A stretch of 64,000 nt of DNA from Phycicoccus sp. Soil802 (GCF_001429605.1 NZ_LMSS01000006.1:455256-519255), one strand, 5' to 3'. Shown: positions 23,850-33,561, counted from the first letter of the stretch. Numbers and translations: made by a program. The notes: generated from the sequence alone by a model not told the origin.

Positions 23850-25106
23850 CTAGGACGAGCTGGCGGTCCGCTCGGGTGCTGCCAGCTGACGTAGGCGACG
23901 GAGCGCGAGCTCGGCGAGCAGGGCCGCCCCGTCCGGGACGACCGAGTCGTCGAAGTCTGCTCGCGGCGAGTGGTTGTCGGGCTCCGACGCGAAGTCGGCT
24001 GCCGGGCAGGCACTGAGGTTGACGTAGGCGCTGGGCACCTCCTGCCCGACGAAGGCGAAGTCCTCCGCACCCATCTCCGGGTTGCGCTGGTGGACGTAGC
24101 GGTCGGGCCCGAAGACGTCGACGATGGTGTCCTTGGCGAACGCGTACTCGTCCTCGTCGTTGACCGTCACCGGGTAGCCCGGGAGGTACTCGACCTCGGC
24201 GATCAGGCCGTGCGCCTGGGCCAGGCTGGTGGCGAGCAGCTCGATCTTCTCGGCCATCTCGGCGCGGGCCCGCTCGGACAGGCTGCGCAGCGTGGCCTCG
24301 AAGACCGCGTCGTCCGGGATGATGTTGTCCTTGGTGCCGCCGGCGAACTTCCCGACCGTGACGACCACGGGGTCGAAGACGTCGAACTGGCGCGTGACGA
24401 GGGTCTGCAGCGCCACGACGATCTCGCACGCCACCGGGATCGGGTCCTTGGCGCGGAACGGCTGCGACCCGTGACCACCCTCACCGACCACGCGCACCTT
24501 GACCTCGTCCGCCGCGGCCATCAGCGGCCCGGGACGCCCGAACCAGGTGCCGAGCGGGTGCTCGGAGGAGTAGACGTGCAGGGCGTATGCCGCGTCGACC
24601 CGTCGCCCGGCCACGTCCAGCAGGCCTTCGTCGATCATCGGCTTCGCACCGCCCGGGCCCTCCTCCCCCGGCTGGAACATGAACACCACGTCACCCTCGA
24701 GCTCGTCGCGCAGCTCGTGCAGGATCCGCGCGGCGCCCACGAGCCCCGCGACGTGCAGGTCGTGGCCGCAGGCGTGCATGAGTCCCTGGTGCTGCGAGAC
24801 GAAGTCGAGCGGCAGGTCCTCGGTCACGGGCAAGGCGTCCATGTCGCCGCGCAGCAGCACGACCGGGCGCTCGACCCCCACCGGGTCGACCCCCGCGCCG
24901 GTCGCGGTGCCCCGCCCACGCAGGACGGCGACGACGGACGAGAGCGACTTGCCCAGCGTGATCTCGAGGTCGAGCCCGGCGAGCGCCTGGAGCACTGCCT
25001 GCTGGGTGAGCGGGAGCGACATCCCGAGCTCGGGGATCTGGTGGAGGCGGCGGCGGAGCGCGATCAGGTCCGGACCGATGGCGGAGGCGAGTTCGAGGGT
25101 GCGCAC
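23850..25106 (-). CDS. M20 family amidohydrolase/peptidase
   Basis: 418 residues from a GTG at 25106 (another GTG lies three codons upstream). Metal-site motifs of the hippurate/IAA-amino-acid hydrolase branch are clear: LRRRLHQIPELG, RGDMDALPV, HACGHDLHV, FQPGEEGPGGAKPM, LHVYSSEHPLGT and MGAEDFAFV. A dimerisation domain (GEGGHGSQPF region) is inserted as usual. It hydrolyses N-acyl amino acids or related amides with two divalent metal ions in the cytosol; the substrate is not predictable. Its start is about 10 bp after the stop of the PrsW-like gene, so they may be cotranscribed. Confidence 0.88.
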   Translation of the reverse strand: MRTLELASAIGPDLIALRRRLHQIPELGMSLPLTQQAVLQALAGLDLEITLGKSLSSVVAVLRGRGTATGAGVDPVGVERPVVLLRGDMDALPVTEDLPLDFVSQHQGLMHACGHDLHVAGLVGAARILHELRDELEGDVVFMFQPGEEGPGGAKPMIDEGLLDVAGRRVDAAYALHVYSSEHPLGTWFGRPGPLMAAADEVKVRVVGEGGHGSQPFRAKDPIPVACEIVVALQTLVTRQFDVFDPVVVTVGKFAGGTKDNIIPDDAVFEATLRSLSERARAEMAEKIELLATSLAQAHGLIAEVEYLPGYPVTVNDEDEYAFAKDTIVDVFGPDRYVHQRNPEMGAEDFAFVGQEVPSAYVNLSACPAADFASEPDNHSPRADFDDSVVPDGAALLAELALRRLRQLAAPERTASSS

Positions 25107-25116
25107 GCCCTGCACG

Positions 25117-26307
25117 CTAGTACGCGCCGAGGAGGTCCCTGCGACTGGCGGTGATGGCCTCCAAGAGCTCACGCTCGGTCTCCAGCGCTCGGGTGTCGGC
25201 AGCGCTGTGGTGCATCCGGGCGCGCAGCAGGGCCAGCTCGCTCGCGGAGTCCTGGAACCTCCGCATCGACCGGAGCATGGCCCGACCACCCGACGTCCGG
25301 GCCCACACCCGCGCCGAGCGGCGGCCGTTCATGGTGGACAGCATCTGCACCTCGCTGGGTGACAGCCAGCCCGCGTCGGCATATTCGCTGAGGTGGCGCC
25401 CGATGAGGCGACCTTCCCGCCGCCGGGCCCAGACGACCAGGGCGACGAACCCGATGAAGATCGGCACCTCGACGACGAGGTAGACCGAGAGCATCCCCGC
25501 GCCGCCGGTGATGGCGGCCAGGTTCCACACGGCGTGCGAGAGCGCGGCCAGCAGGTAGCCACCCACCGGTGCCAGCACCTTGAGGGCGCGGTTCTGCGTG
25601 GTGGCGGCGATCCCGATCCCGATCCCGGTCAGCACGGTGAACATGGGGTGGGCGAACGGCGTGAAGAGGCAGCGGGCGATGAACGTGCCGGTGAGGGACG
25701 CGTCGCCGCCGGAGTCGTAGGCCATGCCGAGGTACTGGATGTTCTCGGTGAAGGCGAAGCCAGCGGCCACCACCCCGGCGTAGACCATCCCGTCGATGAT
25801 CCCGTCGAACTCGCGACGCCGGAACCACCAGATGAGAAGCACGAGCAGACCCTTCGACGCCTCCTCCACCAGGGGTGCGGAGAAAACCGCCGTGGCGAGG
25901 AGGGCGTCGTCCTCGCGCCCGATGGCCGACTGGAAGGCAACGTGGGCGCCGGTGTTGAAAACCGCGGCGACCAGCGCAGCGACCAGGGCCCCCCAGAGGA
26001 ACGCGGTGACGAGGTAGCGCGCCGGCTCCGCCTCGAACCGGTCGAGCCACAGGAAGGTGGGGATGACGATGCCCAGCGGGATGGCCGCGAGCACCAGCGC
26101 CAAGAGCGTCGTCACGAGCCCGAGGGTCGCCCCGTAGTACACCGCCAGCACGACGGCCGCGAGGCCGAACCCCACGACGACGAGGCCCACGAGGAGCCAC
26201 CCGCGCAGGCGGCTCCGGCCGGAGCCGCTCGACCCGGCCCCGACGGGCGCGGGCGCGCCCGCGGGCGGTGCGTCCGCGGCATACTCCTGGCCCTGTCCCC
26301 ACGTCAT
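25117..26307 (-). CDS. PrsW-like intramembrane metalloprotease
   Basis: 396 residues, about eight transmembrane helices. Family motifs are present: PLVEEASKG (EExxK), FAFTENIQYLG (ENxxY), a His in the next helix (FAHPMFT) and SHAVWN. A Pro/Ala-rich cytoplasmic N-terminus (residues 1-35) precedes the first helix, and a ~90-residue soluble helical tail (residues ~310-396) follows the last. PrsW cleaves anti-sigma factors in Bacillus; in actinobacteria targets are largely unknown. The ATG at 26307 begins MTWGQGQEYAAD. Divergent from orn. Confidence 0.85.
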   Translation of the reverse strand: MTWGQGQEYAADAPPAGAPAPVGAGSSGSGRSRLRGWLLVGLVVVGFGLAAVVLAVYYGATLGLVTTLLALVLAAIPLGIVIPTFLWLDRFEAEPARYLVTAFLWGALVAALVAAVFNTGAHVAFQSAIGREDDALLATAVFSAPLVEEASKGLLVLLIWWFRRREFDGIIDGMVYAGVVAAGFAFTENIQYLGMAYDSGGDASLTGTFIARCLFTPFAHPMFTVLTGIGIGIAATTQNRALKVLAPVGGYLLAALSHAVWNLAAITGGAGMLSVYLVVEVPIFIGFVALVVWARRREGRLIGRHLSEYADAGWLSPSEVQMLSTMNGRRSARVWARTSGGRAMLRSMRRFQDSASELALLRARMHHSAADTRALETERELLEAITASRRDLLGAY

Positions 26308-26373
26308 GCCGGGAAGGGTAGTCGAGGAGGTCGGGCGGCCGCCCGTGTCACAGCGGGGCAATAAGGTGGGCCG

Positions 26374-27003
26374 GTGACTGCCACCCCCACCGACCGCTCC
26401 GTCAACGACCGCATCGTCTGGATCGACTGCGAGATGACCGGGCTCTCCCTCGAGGCCGACGCCCTCATCGAGGTCGCGGCCCTCGTGACGGACTTCGAGC
26501 TCAACCAGCTCGGCGACGGCGTCGACGTCGTGATCCGCCCCCCGGACGCGGCGCTGGAGCAGATGGACGACTTCGTCCGCAGCATGCACACCACGTCGGG
26601 GCTGCTCGAGGAGCTGCCGGGCGGCACGACGATGGAGGACGCGCAGGAGCAGGTGCTCGCCTACATCCGCGAGTGGGTGCCCGAGCCGCGCAAGGCCCCC
26701 CTGGGCGGCAACACCGTCGGCACCGACCGCAACTTCCTGGCCCGCGACATGGCCGAGCTGGAGGCGCACCTGCACTACCGCATCATCGACGTCTCCTCGA
26801 TCAAGGAGCTGTCCCGCCGCTGGTACCCGCGCGCCTACTTCGGCTCCCCCAAGAAGTCCGGTGGCCACCGCGCGCTCGCCGACATCCGCGAGTCGATCGC
26901 CGAGCTGCGCTACTACCGCGAGGCCGTCTTCGTTGCTCCCCCCGGGCCGGACAGCGAGACGGCCAAGGGCATCGCCGCGCGGCACATCGTCGACCACGGC
27001 TGA
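26374..27003 (+). CDS. orn: Oligoribonuclease
   Basis: 209 residues, standard length. DEDDh exonuclease motifs: WIDCEMTGL (Exo I D-x-E), GGNTVGTDRNFL (Exo II) and SGGHRALADIRESI (Exo III H-x4-D). It degrades 2-5-nt RNA fragments and pGpG to mononucleotides and is usually essential in actinobacteria. GTG start at 26374. tRNA-His follows 140 bp downstream, a synteny seen widely in actinobacteria. Confidence 0.96.
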   Translation: MTATPTDRSVNDRIVWIDCEMTGLSLEADALIEVAALVTDFELNQLGDGVDVVIRPPDAALEQMDDFVRSMHTTSGLLEELPGGTTMEDAQEQVLAYIREWVPEPRKAPLGGNTVGTDRNFLARDMAELEAHLHYRIIDVSSIKELSRRWYPRAYFGSPKKSGGHRALADIRESIAELRYYREAVFVAPPGPDSETAKGIAARHIVDHG

Positions 27004-27144
27004 CCACACCACCACGACCAGCCCGTATGCCGCGGCCTCGCCGGCCGCGTCTGCGTCACCTCCCCGGGGTGGTCACGAGCACCGGTCCGGAACAGGTACT
27101 ATTGGCGTCGCTTCCGCGACCGGCACTGTCCGGTCGTGACGCAT

Positions 27145-27218
27145 GGTGGGCGTAGCTCAGCTGGTAGAGCACCGCGTTGTGGTCGCGGGGGTCGCGGGTT
27201 CAAGCCCCGTCGCTCACC
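27145..27218 (+). tRNA. tRNA-His (anticodon GTG)
   Basis: Acceptor GTGGGCG/CGCTCAC with the extra 5' G (-1) paired with C73, D-arm GCTC...GAGC, anticodon loop TTGTGGT (GTG), T-loop TTCAAGC. CCA is encoded at 27219-27221. Confidence 0.95.
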
Positions 27219-27224
27219 CCAAAC

Positions 27225-27259
27225 CGAAGGCCCCTGACCGAGACGGTCAGGGGCCTTCG
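27225..27259 (+). terminator. Terminator after tRNA-His
   Basis: Perfect 16-bp stem CGAAGGCCCCTGACCG / CGGTCAGGGGCCTTCG with a 3-base loop, immediately after the tRNA CCA end. Confidence 0.9.
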
Positions 27260-27315
27260 TCGTCCCCGGTCTCCCGGCTCTGGTGCTCGTGCTCACCGCC
27301 CGGGAGACTGGCGGC

Positions 27316-27966
27316 ATGTCCGGCTGCTGCGACCCGCATGGGTACGACGAGGTGTTCAGCCCGCGGTTCGCGCGCCGGCAGGCGCGGCGCTACCGCAGGC
27401 GCGGGCTGGGCCGGGCGGAGCGCGACATGGTCGAGTTCCTCGCCGGTCGTGGCGTGGCCGGGGCGACCGTGCTCGAGATCGGTGGTGGCGTCGGCGAGAT
27501 CCAGCTCGAGCTGCTGAAGCTAGGCGCCGCCCGCACGACCAACCTGGAGCTGGTCGCGTCCTACGACGGTCCGGCCGGCGAGCTGGCCCGCGAGGCCGGT
27601 CTGGCGGACCGGGTCGAGCGGCGGCTGCACGACATCGTCGAGGCCCCGGACCAGGTCGCGAAGGCCGACGTCGTGGTGCTCCACCGGGTCGTCTGCTGCT
27701 ACCCCGACTACGAACGCCTGCTGGGAGCAGCAGCCGATCATGCCGGACGGCTCCTGGTCTTCAGCCACCCGCCGCGCAACCTGGCGGTCCGTGCGTACAG
27801 CGCCGCCCAGAACGCCGTGCTGCGGCTGACCGGCCACTCCTACCAGTCGTTCGCCCACCCGCCCGAGGCGATGTTGGCCGTCTTGCGGGACCGCGGGCTG
27901 ACCGCCGTGCACACCCACCGCGGGCCGGTCTGGCACGTGGAGGGCTTGGAGCGTCGGGCGGCCTGA
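27316..27966 (+). CDS. Class I SAM-dependent methyltransferase
   Basis: 216 residues. Motif I is VLEIGGGVGEIQLELLKLGA (residues ~52-71), followed by acidic loop NLELVASYD and motif IV region ADVVVLHRVVCCYPDY. The N-terminus has CCDPHGYDEVFSPRFARRQARRY, a pattern of small methyltransferases close to the Mg-protoporphyrin O-methyltransferase group, though no chlorophyll genes are nearby. The substrate is unknown. The ATG at 27316 begins MSGCCDP. Confidence 0.78.
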   Translation: MSGCCDPHGYDEVFSPRFARRQARRYRRRGLGRAERDMVEFLAGRGVAGATVLEIGGGVGEIQLELLKLGAARTTNLELVASYDGPAGELAREAGLADRVERRLHDIVEAPDQVAKADVVVLHRVVCCYPDYERLLGAAADHAGRLLVFSHPPRNLAVRAYSAAQNAVLRLTGHSYQSFAHPPEAMLAVLRDRGLTAVHTHRGPVWHVEGLERRAA

Positions 27967-28032
27967 GACGCAGTGTGCGCCTGGGGCGCCAGGATCGCGA
28001 GGCGACCGGTCAGGCAGGATGGTCGGGTGTTC

Positions 28033-28647
28033 ATGGACTCCGAGGGCAAGACCAAGGTCATCCGGATCGGGGTGTGGGTCGCGATCATCGGCCTGCTGCT
28101 GGGGGTGCTCAGCTCGCTCGTGATGGCGACCAGCGCTGACGCCCACGCCGTGCTGAGGTCGATCACCCCGAAAGATGGCGCGACGCTGACTGCCGTCCCC
28201 ACGAAGGTCGTCCTGACCTTCAACGAGCCGATCGGCACGAGCTTCGCCACCGTCAGCGTGGCCGGTCCCGACGGTTCGGTCTCGGAGGGCAAGGCCGTCG
28301 TCGACGGGTCGACGGTCACCCAGGCGCTGGCCGACGACCTGCCCAACGGGCGCTACACGGTGTCCTTTCACGTGGTCAGCGAGGACGGTCACCCGGTCTC
28401 CGACCGGACCACGTTCTCGGTGGCTGCGGTGGCCACCGCCACCCCGCTGCCGGCTCCCTCGTCGACCTCGACCACGAGCGCACCGCCCACCAGCGAACCG
28501 ACCACCAGCACGCCTTCGACCCGCCCTGCCGACGACGAGGGAGACGGACGGGCCCTGCGGCTCGGGCTGGCCGTCGGCGTGGCTGCTCTCGCGCTCGCGG
28601 GAGGTACTGCCCTCGTGGCCGCGTCCCGGCGCCGATCCGGCGACTGA
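28033..28647 (+). CDS. copC: CopC-domain copper-binding membrane protein
   Basis: 204 residues. A signal sequence (VAIIGLLLGVLSSLVMATSADA) ends just before HAVLRSITPKDGATL; the first residue of the mature CopC fold is the Cu(II)-binding His. EDGHPVSDRTTFSV supplies the second conserved ligand region. A Thr/Ser/Pro-rich linker (about 138-170) leads to a C-terminal transmembrane helix (LAVGVAALALAGGTALVAA) and a basic tail, so it is anchored outside the membrane. It handles copper in the cell envelope; no CopD partner is adjacent. The start may be GTG 28027 or ATG 28033. Confidence 0.85.
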   Translation: MDSEGKTKVIRIGVWVAIIGLLLGVLSSLVMATSADAHAVLRSITPKDGATLTAVPTKVVLTFNEPIGTSFATVSVAGPDGSVSEGKAVVDGSTVTQALADDLPNGRYTVSFHVVSEDGHPVSDRTTFSVAAVATATPLPAPSSTSTTSAPPTSEPTTSTPSTRPADDEGDGRALRLGLAVGVAALALAGGTALVAASRRRSGD

Positions 28648-28728
28648 CCCCTCGCCGAACCGGCGAATGAGCCGTGGCGTCAGCCGATTTCACGCCGCCC
28701 GCATCGTCCTGCTAAGGTCTCTCCTCGC

Positions 28729-28801
<73 letters not shown>

Positions 28802-29011
28802 CCATCCACGTGTACGAGTTCGCCCGACGCTTGACGTTTGGGCTTCGGTTGATGCCTGACAAGCTGTCCGCATCAGATGGACCCGGCGGTCGAGGTCGCG
28901 GTGCTGCCCCCAACGGTGTGCGCCAAACGACGTAAGGATCGAGCGCCAGAGCGGACCTAGACTGGATGGACCCCTGGGGCTCAACCGGCGGGGTGAAGGG
29001 TTCGGACGGCC

Positions 29012-31357
29012 ATGGCACGTGCGAAATCAGCGGCGAAGGTGCCTGGCTCACTTCCCGCCGAGATGACCAGCTTCGTCGGGCGGCGACGCGAGCTCACTGA
29101 GACCCGCCGTCTGCTGTCCGCCAGCCGTCTGCTCACGCTCACCGGCATGGGTGGCGTCGGAAAGACCCGCCTGGCGCTGAGGACGGCGGCCGACCTGCGC
29201 CGGACCTTTCCTGACGGGGTCTGGTTCGTCGAGCTCGCCTCGCTCCACGACCCGCAGCTGCTCCCCCACACCGTCGCCAACACCTTGGACCTGCGACAGG
29301 TCTCCGCGAACCCCGCCGCCGACCTGGCGGAGTACCTGGAGGACAAGCGGCTGCTGGTGGTGCTCGACAACTGCGAGCACCTGACCGATGCCTGCGCGGT
29401 GCTCACCAGCAAGCTGCTGGCCGCGGCTCCCGGGCTGCAGGTCCTGGCCACCAGCCGACACGTCCTCGGGGTCGAGGGGGAGCAGATCCTGCCTGTCCCG
29501 CCGCTCTCATCACCCGACGAGGACTCCCCAGAGACCCGGGAGCCCCGACGCTATGAGTCGGTGGCGCTGTTCCTGGACCGCGCCACCGCCGTGACCCCCG
29601 ACTTCCAGCTCGTGGACGCCAACCGAGCCGCGGTGCTCGAGCTGTGCCGGCGCCTCGATGGGATTCCCCTGGCCATCGAGCTGGCCGCGGTATGGCTGCG
29701 GACCCTCACCCCCGCCCAGATCCTCGAGCGGCTCGAGGACCGCTTCGCGCTTCTCACCTCCGGGCGGAACGCCGCGCCAGCCCGCCAGCGTGCCCTGGAC
29801 ACCGCGATCGGGTGGAGCTTCGACCTCTGCTCTCCCGCCGAGCGCCTCCTCTGGGCCCGGCTCTCGGTGTTCGTCGGAGGTTTCGACCTCGAGGCCGCCG
29901 AGGACGTGTGCTCGGGGAGCGGCATCGTCCGAGACGATGTATTGGGCCTGATCGCGGGTCTGGTCACCAAGTCGATCATCACCCGACAGGACGGTACGAG
30001 CCAGGCATCGTCCCGCTACCAGATGTTGGAGACCCTCCGCCAGTACGGTGCTGCGCAGCTCGTCGAGTCCGGGGACGCGCCGGACATCCACCATCGACAC
30101 CGGGACCACTACGGCTCGCTCGCGCAGCAGTTCGGGCGTGAGAGCTTCAGCACGCTGCAAGCCGACTGGTTCCTGCGGCTGAGGCGCGAGCACGACAACG
30201 TGCGAGCCGCCATCGACCTGTGCTTGGAGACACCTGGCGAGTCCTCCGCCGCGCTGGACATAGCAGCACCCCTGTGGAACTTCTGGTTTGCCGGGTTCCT
30301 GCGGGAAGGGCACCGCTATCTCGTCCGGGCGCTGGAGGGTGCCACGGCGCCGGACCTCTGCCGCGCTTATGGGTTGTGGGCTGCGAGCTACCTGTCCATG
30401 TTCGCCGGCGAGTTCGACCGGACGCACACGATGCTCGCCGAGTGCACGGACCTGGCCGAGCAGTTCGACGACGAGCTGTTGCGAGGGCGCATCGACGAGT
30501 GCCGTGGCCACGCGGCCATGTACCAGGGGGATCTTCCTGGCGCCTGCGTGCTCTTGGAGAGCGGGCTCAGTCGATTCCGCGCGGTGGGCGACCCACTCGG
30601 CGAGTTCGACACCTTGCTCCTGCTGTCGGCCGCCGCGTTCTTCATGGACGACCCTCGGACCGAGGAGTTCAGCGAGCAGGCTCTGGCCCTCGCCGAGCGC
30701 CACGGCGCGCTCTCCTCGAAGGCCTACGCGCTATGGAGTGTCGGGATCGTGCGCTGGAGCCAAGGTCGGCTCGACGAAGCTCGCCGAGCGCTCCGCCAGT
30801 CGATCAGGCTGTTCGAGCCGATGCACGACCTGACCGGGCTCAGCTTCGACGTCCAGGCGCTGTCGTGGTGCGCCGCGCTCGAGGCCCCCGACGAACGGGC
30901 GGCCCGGTTGCTGGGCGCATCGCAGGCGGTGTGGCGGGCCAGCGGAGCAAAGGTCGACGAGACCACGGCATACGGCATGTTCGACCGGCGATCGGAGGAC
31001 GCGGTCCGCGAAGCTCTCGGTGACACCCTGTTCGAGAAGGCGTTCGCCGAGGGTGCCGCCTCTTCACTTGACCAGGCACTCGGCCTGGCCAAGGGAGACG
31101 ACGAGGGCCCCGACCAGGGAACCAGCGACGGCGAACCACCTCCAGCTGCCGACGTCGGCACCGCCCATGGACTGACCCGCCGGGAGCAGGAGATCGCGGC
31201 CCTCATAGCTCAGGGGCTGAGCAACAGGGAGATTGCCGCACGTCTCGTGATCTCGAGCCGCACAGCCGAGACGCACGTCGGCAACATCTTGAACAAGCTG
31301 GGGCTCACCTCACGAGCACAGGTGGCCAGCCGATTGGGGCAGCACTGGCCCCACTGA
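29012..31357 (+). CDS. Large STAND ATPase-LuxR transcriptional regulator
   Basis: 781 residues. An AAA/NB-ARC-type ATPase begins with the family's FVGRRRELTETRRLL, Walker A TGMGGVGKTRLA (residues ~44-55) and Walker B LLVVLDNCEHL; LATSRHVLGVEGE is the sensor region. The middle (about 360-690) is TPR-like helical repeats, and the C-terminus is a LuxR/GerE HTH (LTRREQEIAALIAQGLSNREIAARL). It resembles the predicted ATPase-LuxR activators of actinobacteria. It lies 124 bp upstream of and codirectional with the GH13 gene, so it may control that operon. Confidence 0.88.
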   Translation: MARAKSAAKVPGSLPAEMTSFVGRRRELTETRRLLSASRLLTLTGMGGVGKTRLALRTAADLRRTFPDGVWFVELASLHDPQLLPHTVANTLDLRQVSANPAADLAEYLEDKRLLVVLDNCEHLTDACAVLTSKLLAAAPGLQVLATSRHVLGVEGEQILPVPPLSSPDEDSPETREPRRYESVALFLDRATAVTPDFQLVDANRAAVLELCRRLDGIPLAIELAAVWLRTLTPAQILERLEDRFALLTSGRNAAPARQRALDTAIGWSFDLCSPAERLLWARLSVFVGGFDLEAAEDVCSGSGIVRDDVLGLIAGLVTKSIITRQDGTSQASSRYQMLETLRQYGAAQLVESGDAPDIHHRHRDHYGSLAQQFGRESFSTLQADWFLRLRREHDNVRAAIDLCLETPGESSAALDIAAPLWNFWFAGFLREGHRYLVRALEGATAPDLCRAYGLWAASYLSMFAGEFDRTHTMLAECTDLAEQFDDELLRGRIDECRGHAAMYQGDLPGACVLLESGLSRFRAVGDPLGEFDTLLLLSAAAFFMDDPRTEEFSEQALALAERHGALSSKAYALWSVGIVRWSQGRLDEARRALRQSIRLFEPMHDLTGLSFDVQALSWCAALEAPDERAARLLGASQAVWRASGAKVDETTAYGMFDRRSEDAVREALGDTLFEKAFAEGAASSLDQALGLAKGDDEGPDQGTSDGEPPPAADVGTAHGLTRREQEIAALIAQGLSNREIAARLVISSRTAETHVGNILNKLGLTSRAQVASRLGQHWPH

Positions 31358-31481
31358 GGGTCGACTACGTACTCGGACGATCTCAGTACCGATCCCCGTA
31401 GTTCTCCGGATGCCGCGGTCGTGACGCACGCGGAACTCTGTGGTGCACGAAAGTTAGCGCTCACACCCCGAGGCCACCACG

Positions 31482-33230
31482 ATGCACAGCCTGCCCAGCA
31501 CCGCACTCCGCCAGCCTGGCGGACCTGTGCGTCCCGCCCGGCACCCCCACCCGCAGGCCGCCCGCAGCAGCGGGTCGCACAGCGACCAGGGGAACCTCGG
31601 CTGGTGGCGCCAGGCCGTCACTTACCAGGTCTATGTGCGCAGCTTTCAGGACTCTGATGGTGACGGCGTGGGCGACCTCGGCGGAGTCCGCCATCGCCTG
31701 CCGTACCTGCGCAGCCTTGGCGTCGACGCCATCTGGCTCAACCCGTTCTTTCCCTCGCCCCTGCACGACCACGGGTATGACGTCGCTGACTATCTCGACG
31801 TGGACCCCCAATACGGCACTCTCGAGGGTTTCGACGCCCTGGTCCGCGACGCTCACCGGCTCGACATCAAGGTCCTCATCGACGTCGTTCCCAACCACTG
31901 CTCGATCGAGCACGCCTGGTTCGCCGCGGCAGTGGCCGCCGGACCGGGCAGCCCCGAACGTCGTCGCTTCCACTTCGCCGACGGCCGAGGCGCGCAGGGA
32001 GAGCTGCCGCCCAACAACTGGCGCTCCATCTTCGGGGGACCGGCATGGCGGCGGATCACCGAGCCCGACGGCACACCCGGGCAGTGGTACCTGCACACCT
32101 TCGCTGAGGAGCAGGCTGACTTCAACTGGCGACACCCAGCCGTGCCGGCGTACTTCGAGGAGGTGTTGCGGTTCTGGTTCGACCGGGGCGTCGACGGGCT
32201 GCGGATCGACGTGGCCCACGGTCTCCACAAGCAGGAAGGGCTGCCGGACCACGACTCCGCCCTCGACGACGAGCTCACCGGCGACCCGAACAACCCCCAT
32301 GCCTGGAACCAGCCGGAGGTGCACGACGTGTGGCGCCGCTGGCGCGCCATCGCCGACTGGTACACCGCTTCCACCGGACACGAGCGCGTGCTCATCGGCG
32401 AGGTCGGGGTGTTGGACACGGCGGAGCTCGCCGCATACCAGCGCCCGGACGAGCTTCACCAGAGCTTCTTCTTCGAGTTCCTGCGGACCCCCTGGGACGT
32501 CGAGCAGCTGCGCGGCGTGATCGATCGCGGACGGCTGACGGTTGCCGCCACCGGCTCACCCGTCGCGTGGGTGCTCAACAACCACGACATGCCCCGAGTG
32601 GTGACCCGGTACGCGGGCGGCGCCCCGGGCGGCCCGGTCGGCGACATCGAGCTGGGCCTCAGCAGGGCTCGCGCCGCCGCCCTGCTCATGCTGGCGCTCC
32701 CCGGGTCGGCGTTCATCTACCAGGGCGAGGAGCTGGGTCTGCCGGAGGTCACCGACCTGCCGGAACACCTGCTGACAGACCCCATGTTCCACCGCACGGC
32801 CGGTGCGCGCCGGGGACGGGACGGCTGTCGGGTCCCACTGCCCTGGGACTCGGGCAGGGACGCCTTGGGCTTCTCCCCGGAGCCCGCTGCTGCGACCACC
32901 TGGCTCCCGCAGCCGGACTGGTTCGGTTACCACGCCGTCGACCGGCAGCTGGAGTCCGGCGAGTCGATGCTGCACCTGTACCGCGAGGCGATCGCGCTGC
33001 GCCGCAGGGTGCCTGGCATCACCCAAGGGGAGTTCCGGTGGCTGCCCACCGAGCCGGGAGTGCTGGCCTTCATGCGCGGTGACGGCTTCGCGTGCGTGGT
33101 GAACTGCTCGTCCCGACCCGTGTGCATGCCCGTCGACGGTCACGTGCTGCACGCCAGCAAGGCCGAGGTGGGCGAGAAGCTGCCGCCCGACAGCGCGGCA
33201 TGGCTGCTCGTGAGGGCCTGTGATGAGTGA
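31482..33230 (+). CDS. GH13 alpha-glucosidase
   Basis: 582 residues, no signal peptide, so intracellular. A (beta/alpha)8 barrel of the oligo-1,6-glucosidase/alpha-glucosidase group: YQVYVRSFQDSDGDGVGDL, IDVVPNHCS (region I), GLRIDVAHG (catalytic Asp nucleophile, region II), LIGEVGV (acid/base Glu, region III), LNNHDMPRV (region IV). The IWLNPFFPSP segment suggests specificity for short alpha-glucosides. The protein ends ...WLLVRACDE and overlaps the next gene by 8 bp. Confidence 0.9.
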   Translation: MHSLPSTALRQPGGPVRPARHPHPQAARSSGSHSDQGNLGWWRQAVTYQVYVRSFQDSDGDGVGDLGGVRHRLPYLRSLGVDAIWLNPFFPSPLHDHGYDVADYLDVDPQYGTLEGFDALVRDAHRLDIKVLIDVVPNHCSIEHAWFAAAVAAGPGSPERRRFHFADGRGAQGELPPNNWRSIFGGPAWRRITEPDGTPGQWYLHTFAEEQADFNWRHPAVPAYFEEVLRFWFDRGVDGLRIDVAHGLHKQEGLPDHDSALDDELTGDPNNPHAWNQPEVHDVWRRWRAIADWYTASTGHERVLIGEVGVLDTAELAAYQRPDELHQSFFFEFLRTPWDVEQLRGVIDRGRLTVAATGSPVAWVLNNHDMPRVVTRYAGGAPGGPVGDIELGLSRARAAALLMLALPGSAFIYQGEELGLPEVTDLPEHLLTDPMFHRTAGARRGRDGCRVPLPWDSGRDALGFSPEPAAATTWLPQPDWFGYHAVDRQLESGESMLHLYREAIALRRRVPGITQGEFRWLPTEPGVLAFMRGDGFACVVNCSSRPVCMPVDGHVLHASKAEVGEKLPPDSAAWLLVRACDE

Positions 33231-33558
33231 CCGCTTCCGACCCCTGGTGTTCGGCTACATCTGTGAGGGCGCGCTCGATGAAGGGGAGCCCCTCACCAGC
33301 GCCGAGACGCGTCTCGAGCACTTCGCCCGCAGCGAAGGGTTCACGCTCGGGACCATTTTCATCGACCGACGCCACGCCGTGCCATCGGCCTTCGACGCGC
33401 TGATGCAGCAGTTCCGCCGCGGCGACGAGGCCTGGGGCATCGTCATTCCGGACATCGGGCACCTGAGCGATGCGAACCGACGGGCCATGAGCGCCAGCCA
33501 GGAGGACTACACGAGCCTGACCGTCCTCGTCGCCAACGCGTCCTTGCGCTCCCCCTAA
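33223..33558 (+). CDS. Degenerate serine-recombinase-like domain protein
   Basis: 111 residues from the ATG at 33223. The pattern FGYICEGAL...LEHFARSEGFTLGTIFIDRR...AFDALMQQFRRGDEAWGIVIPDIGHLSD matches the N-terminal fold of small serine recombinases (GYxRVS...L..f...GF.l...f.D...pafd.lm..l), but the catalytic Ser of the GYxRVS motif is missing and no DNA-binding tail follows. Such resolvase-like stand-alone proteins occur in actinobacteria and are presumably not recombinases. Translationally coupled to the GH13 gene. Confidence 0.65.
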   Translation: MSDRFRPLVFGYICEGALDEGEPLTSAETRLEHFARSEGFTLGTIFIDRRHAVPSAFDALMQQFRRGDEAWGIVIPDIGHLSDANRRAMSASQEDYTSLTVLVANASLRSP

Positions 33559-33561
33559 ACC

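Noticed and set aside
28652-28666. Short TCGCCG/CGGCGA hairpin after the CopC gene as terminator
   Set aside because: Only 6 bp with a 3-base loop in GC-rich DNA and no T run; too weak to list.
33223-33558. Active transposon resolvase
   Set aside because: No catalytic Ser motif, no DNA-binding tail, no transposase or inverted repeats beside it.
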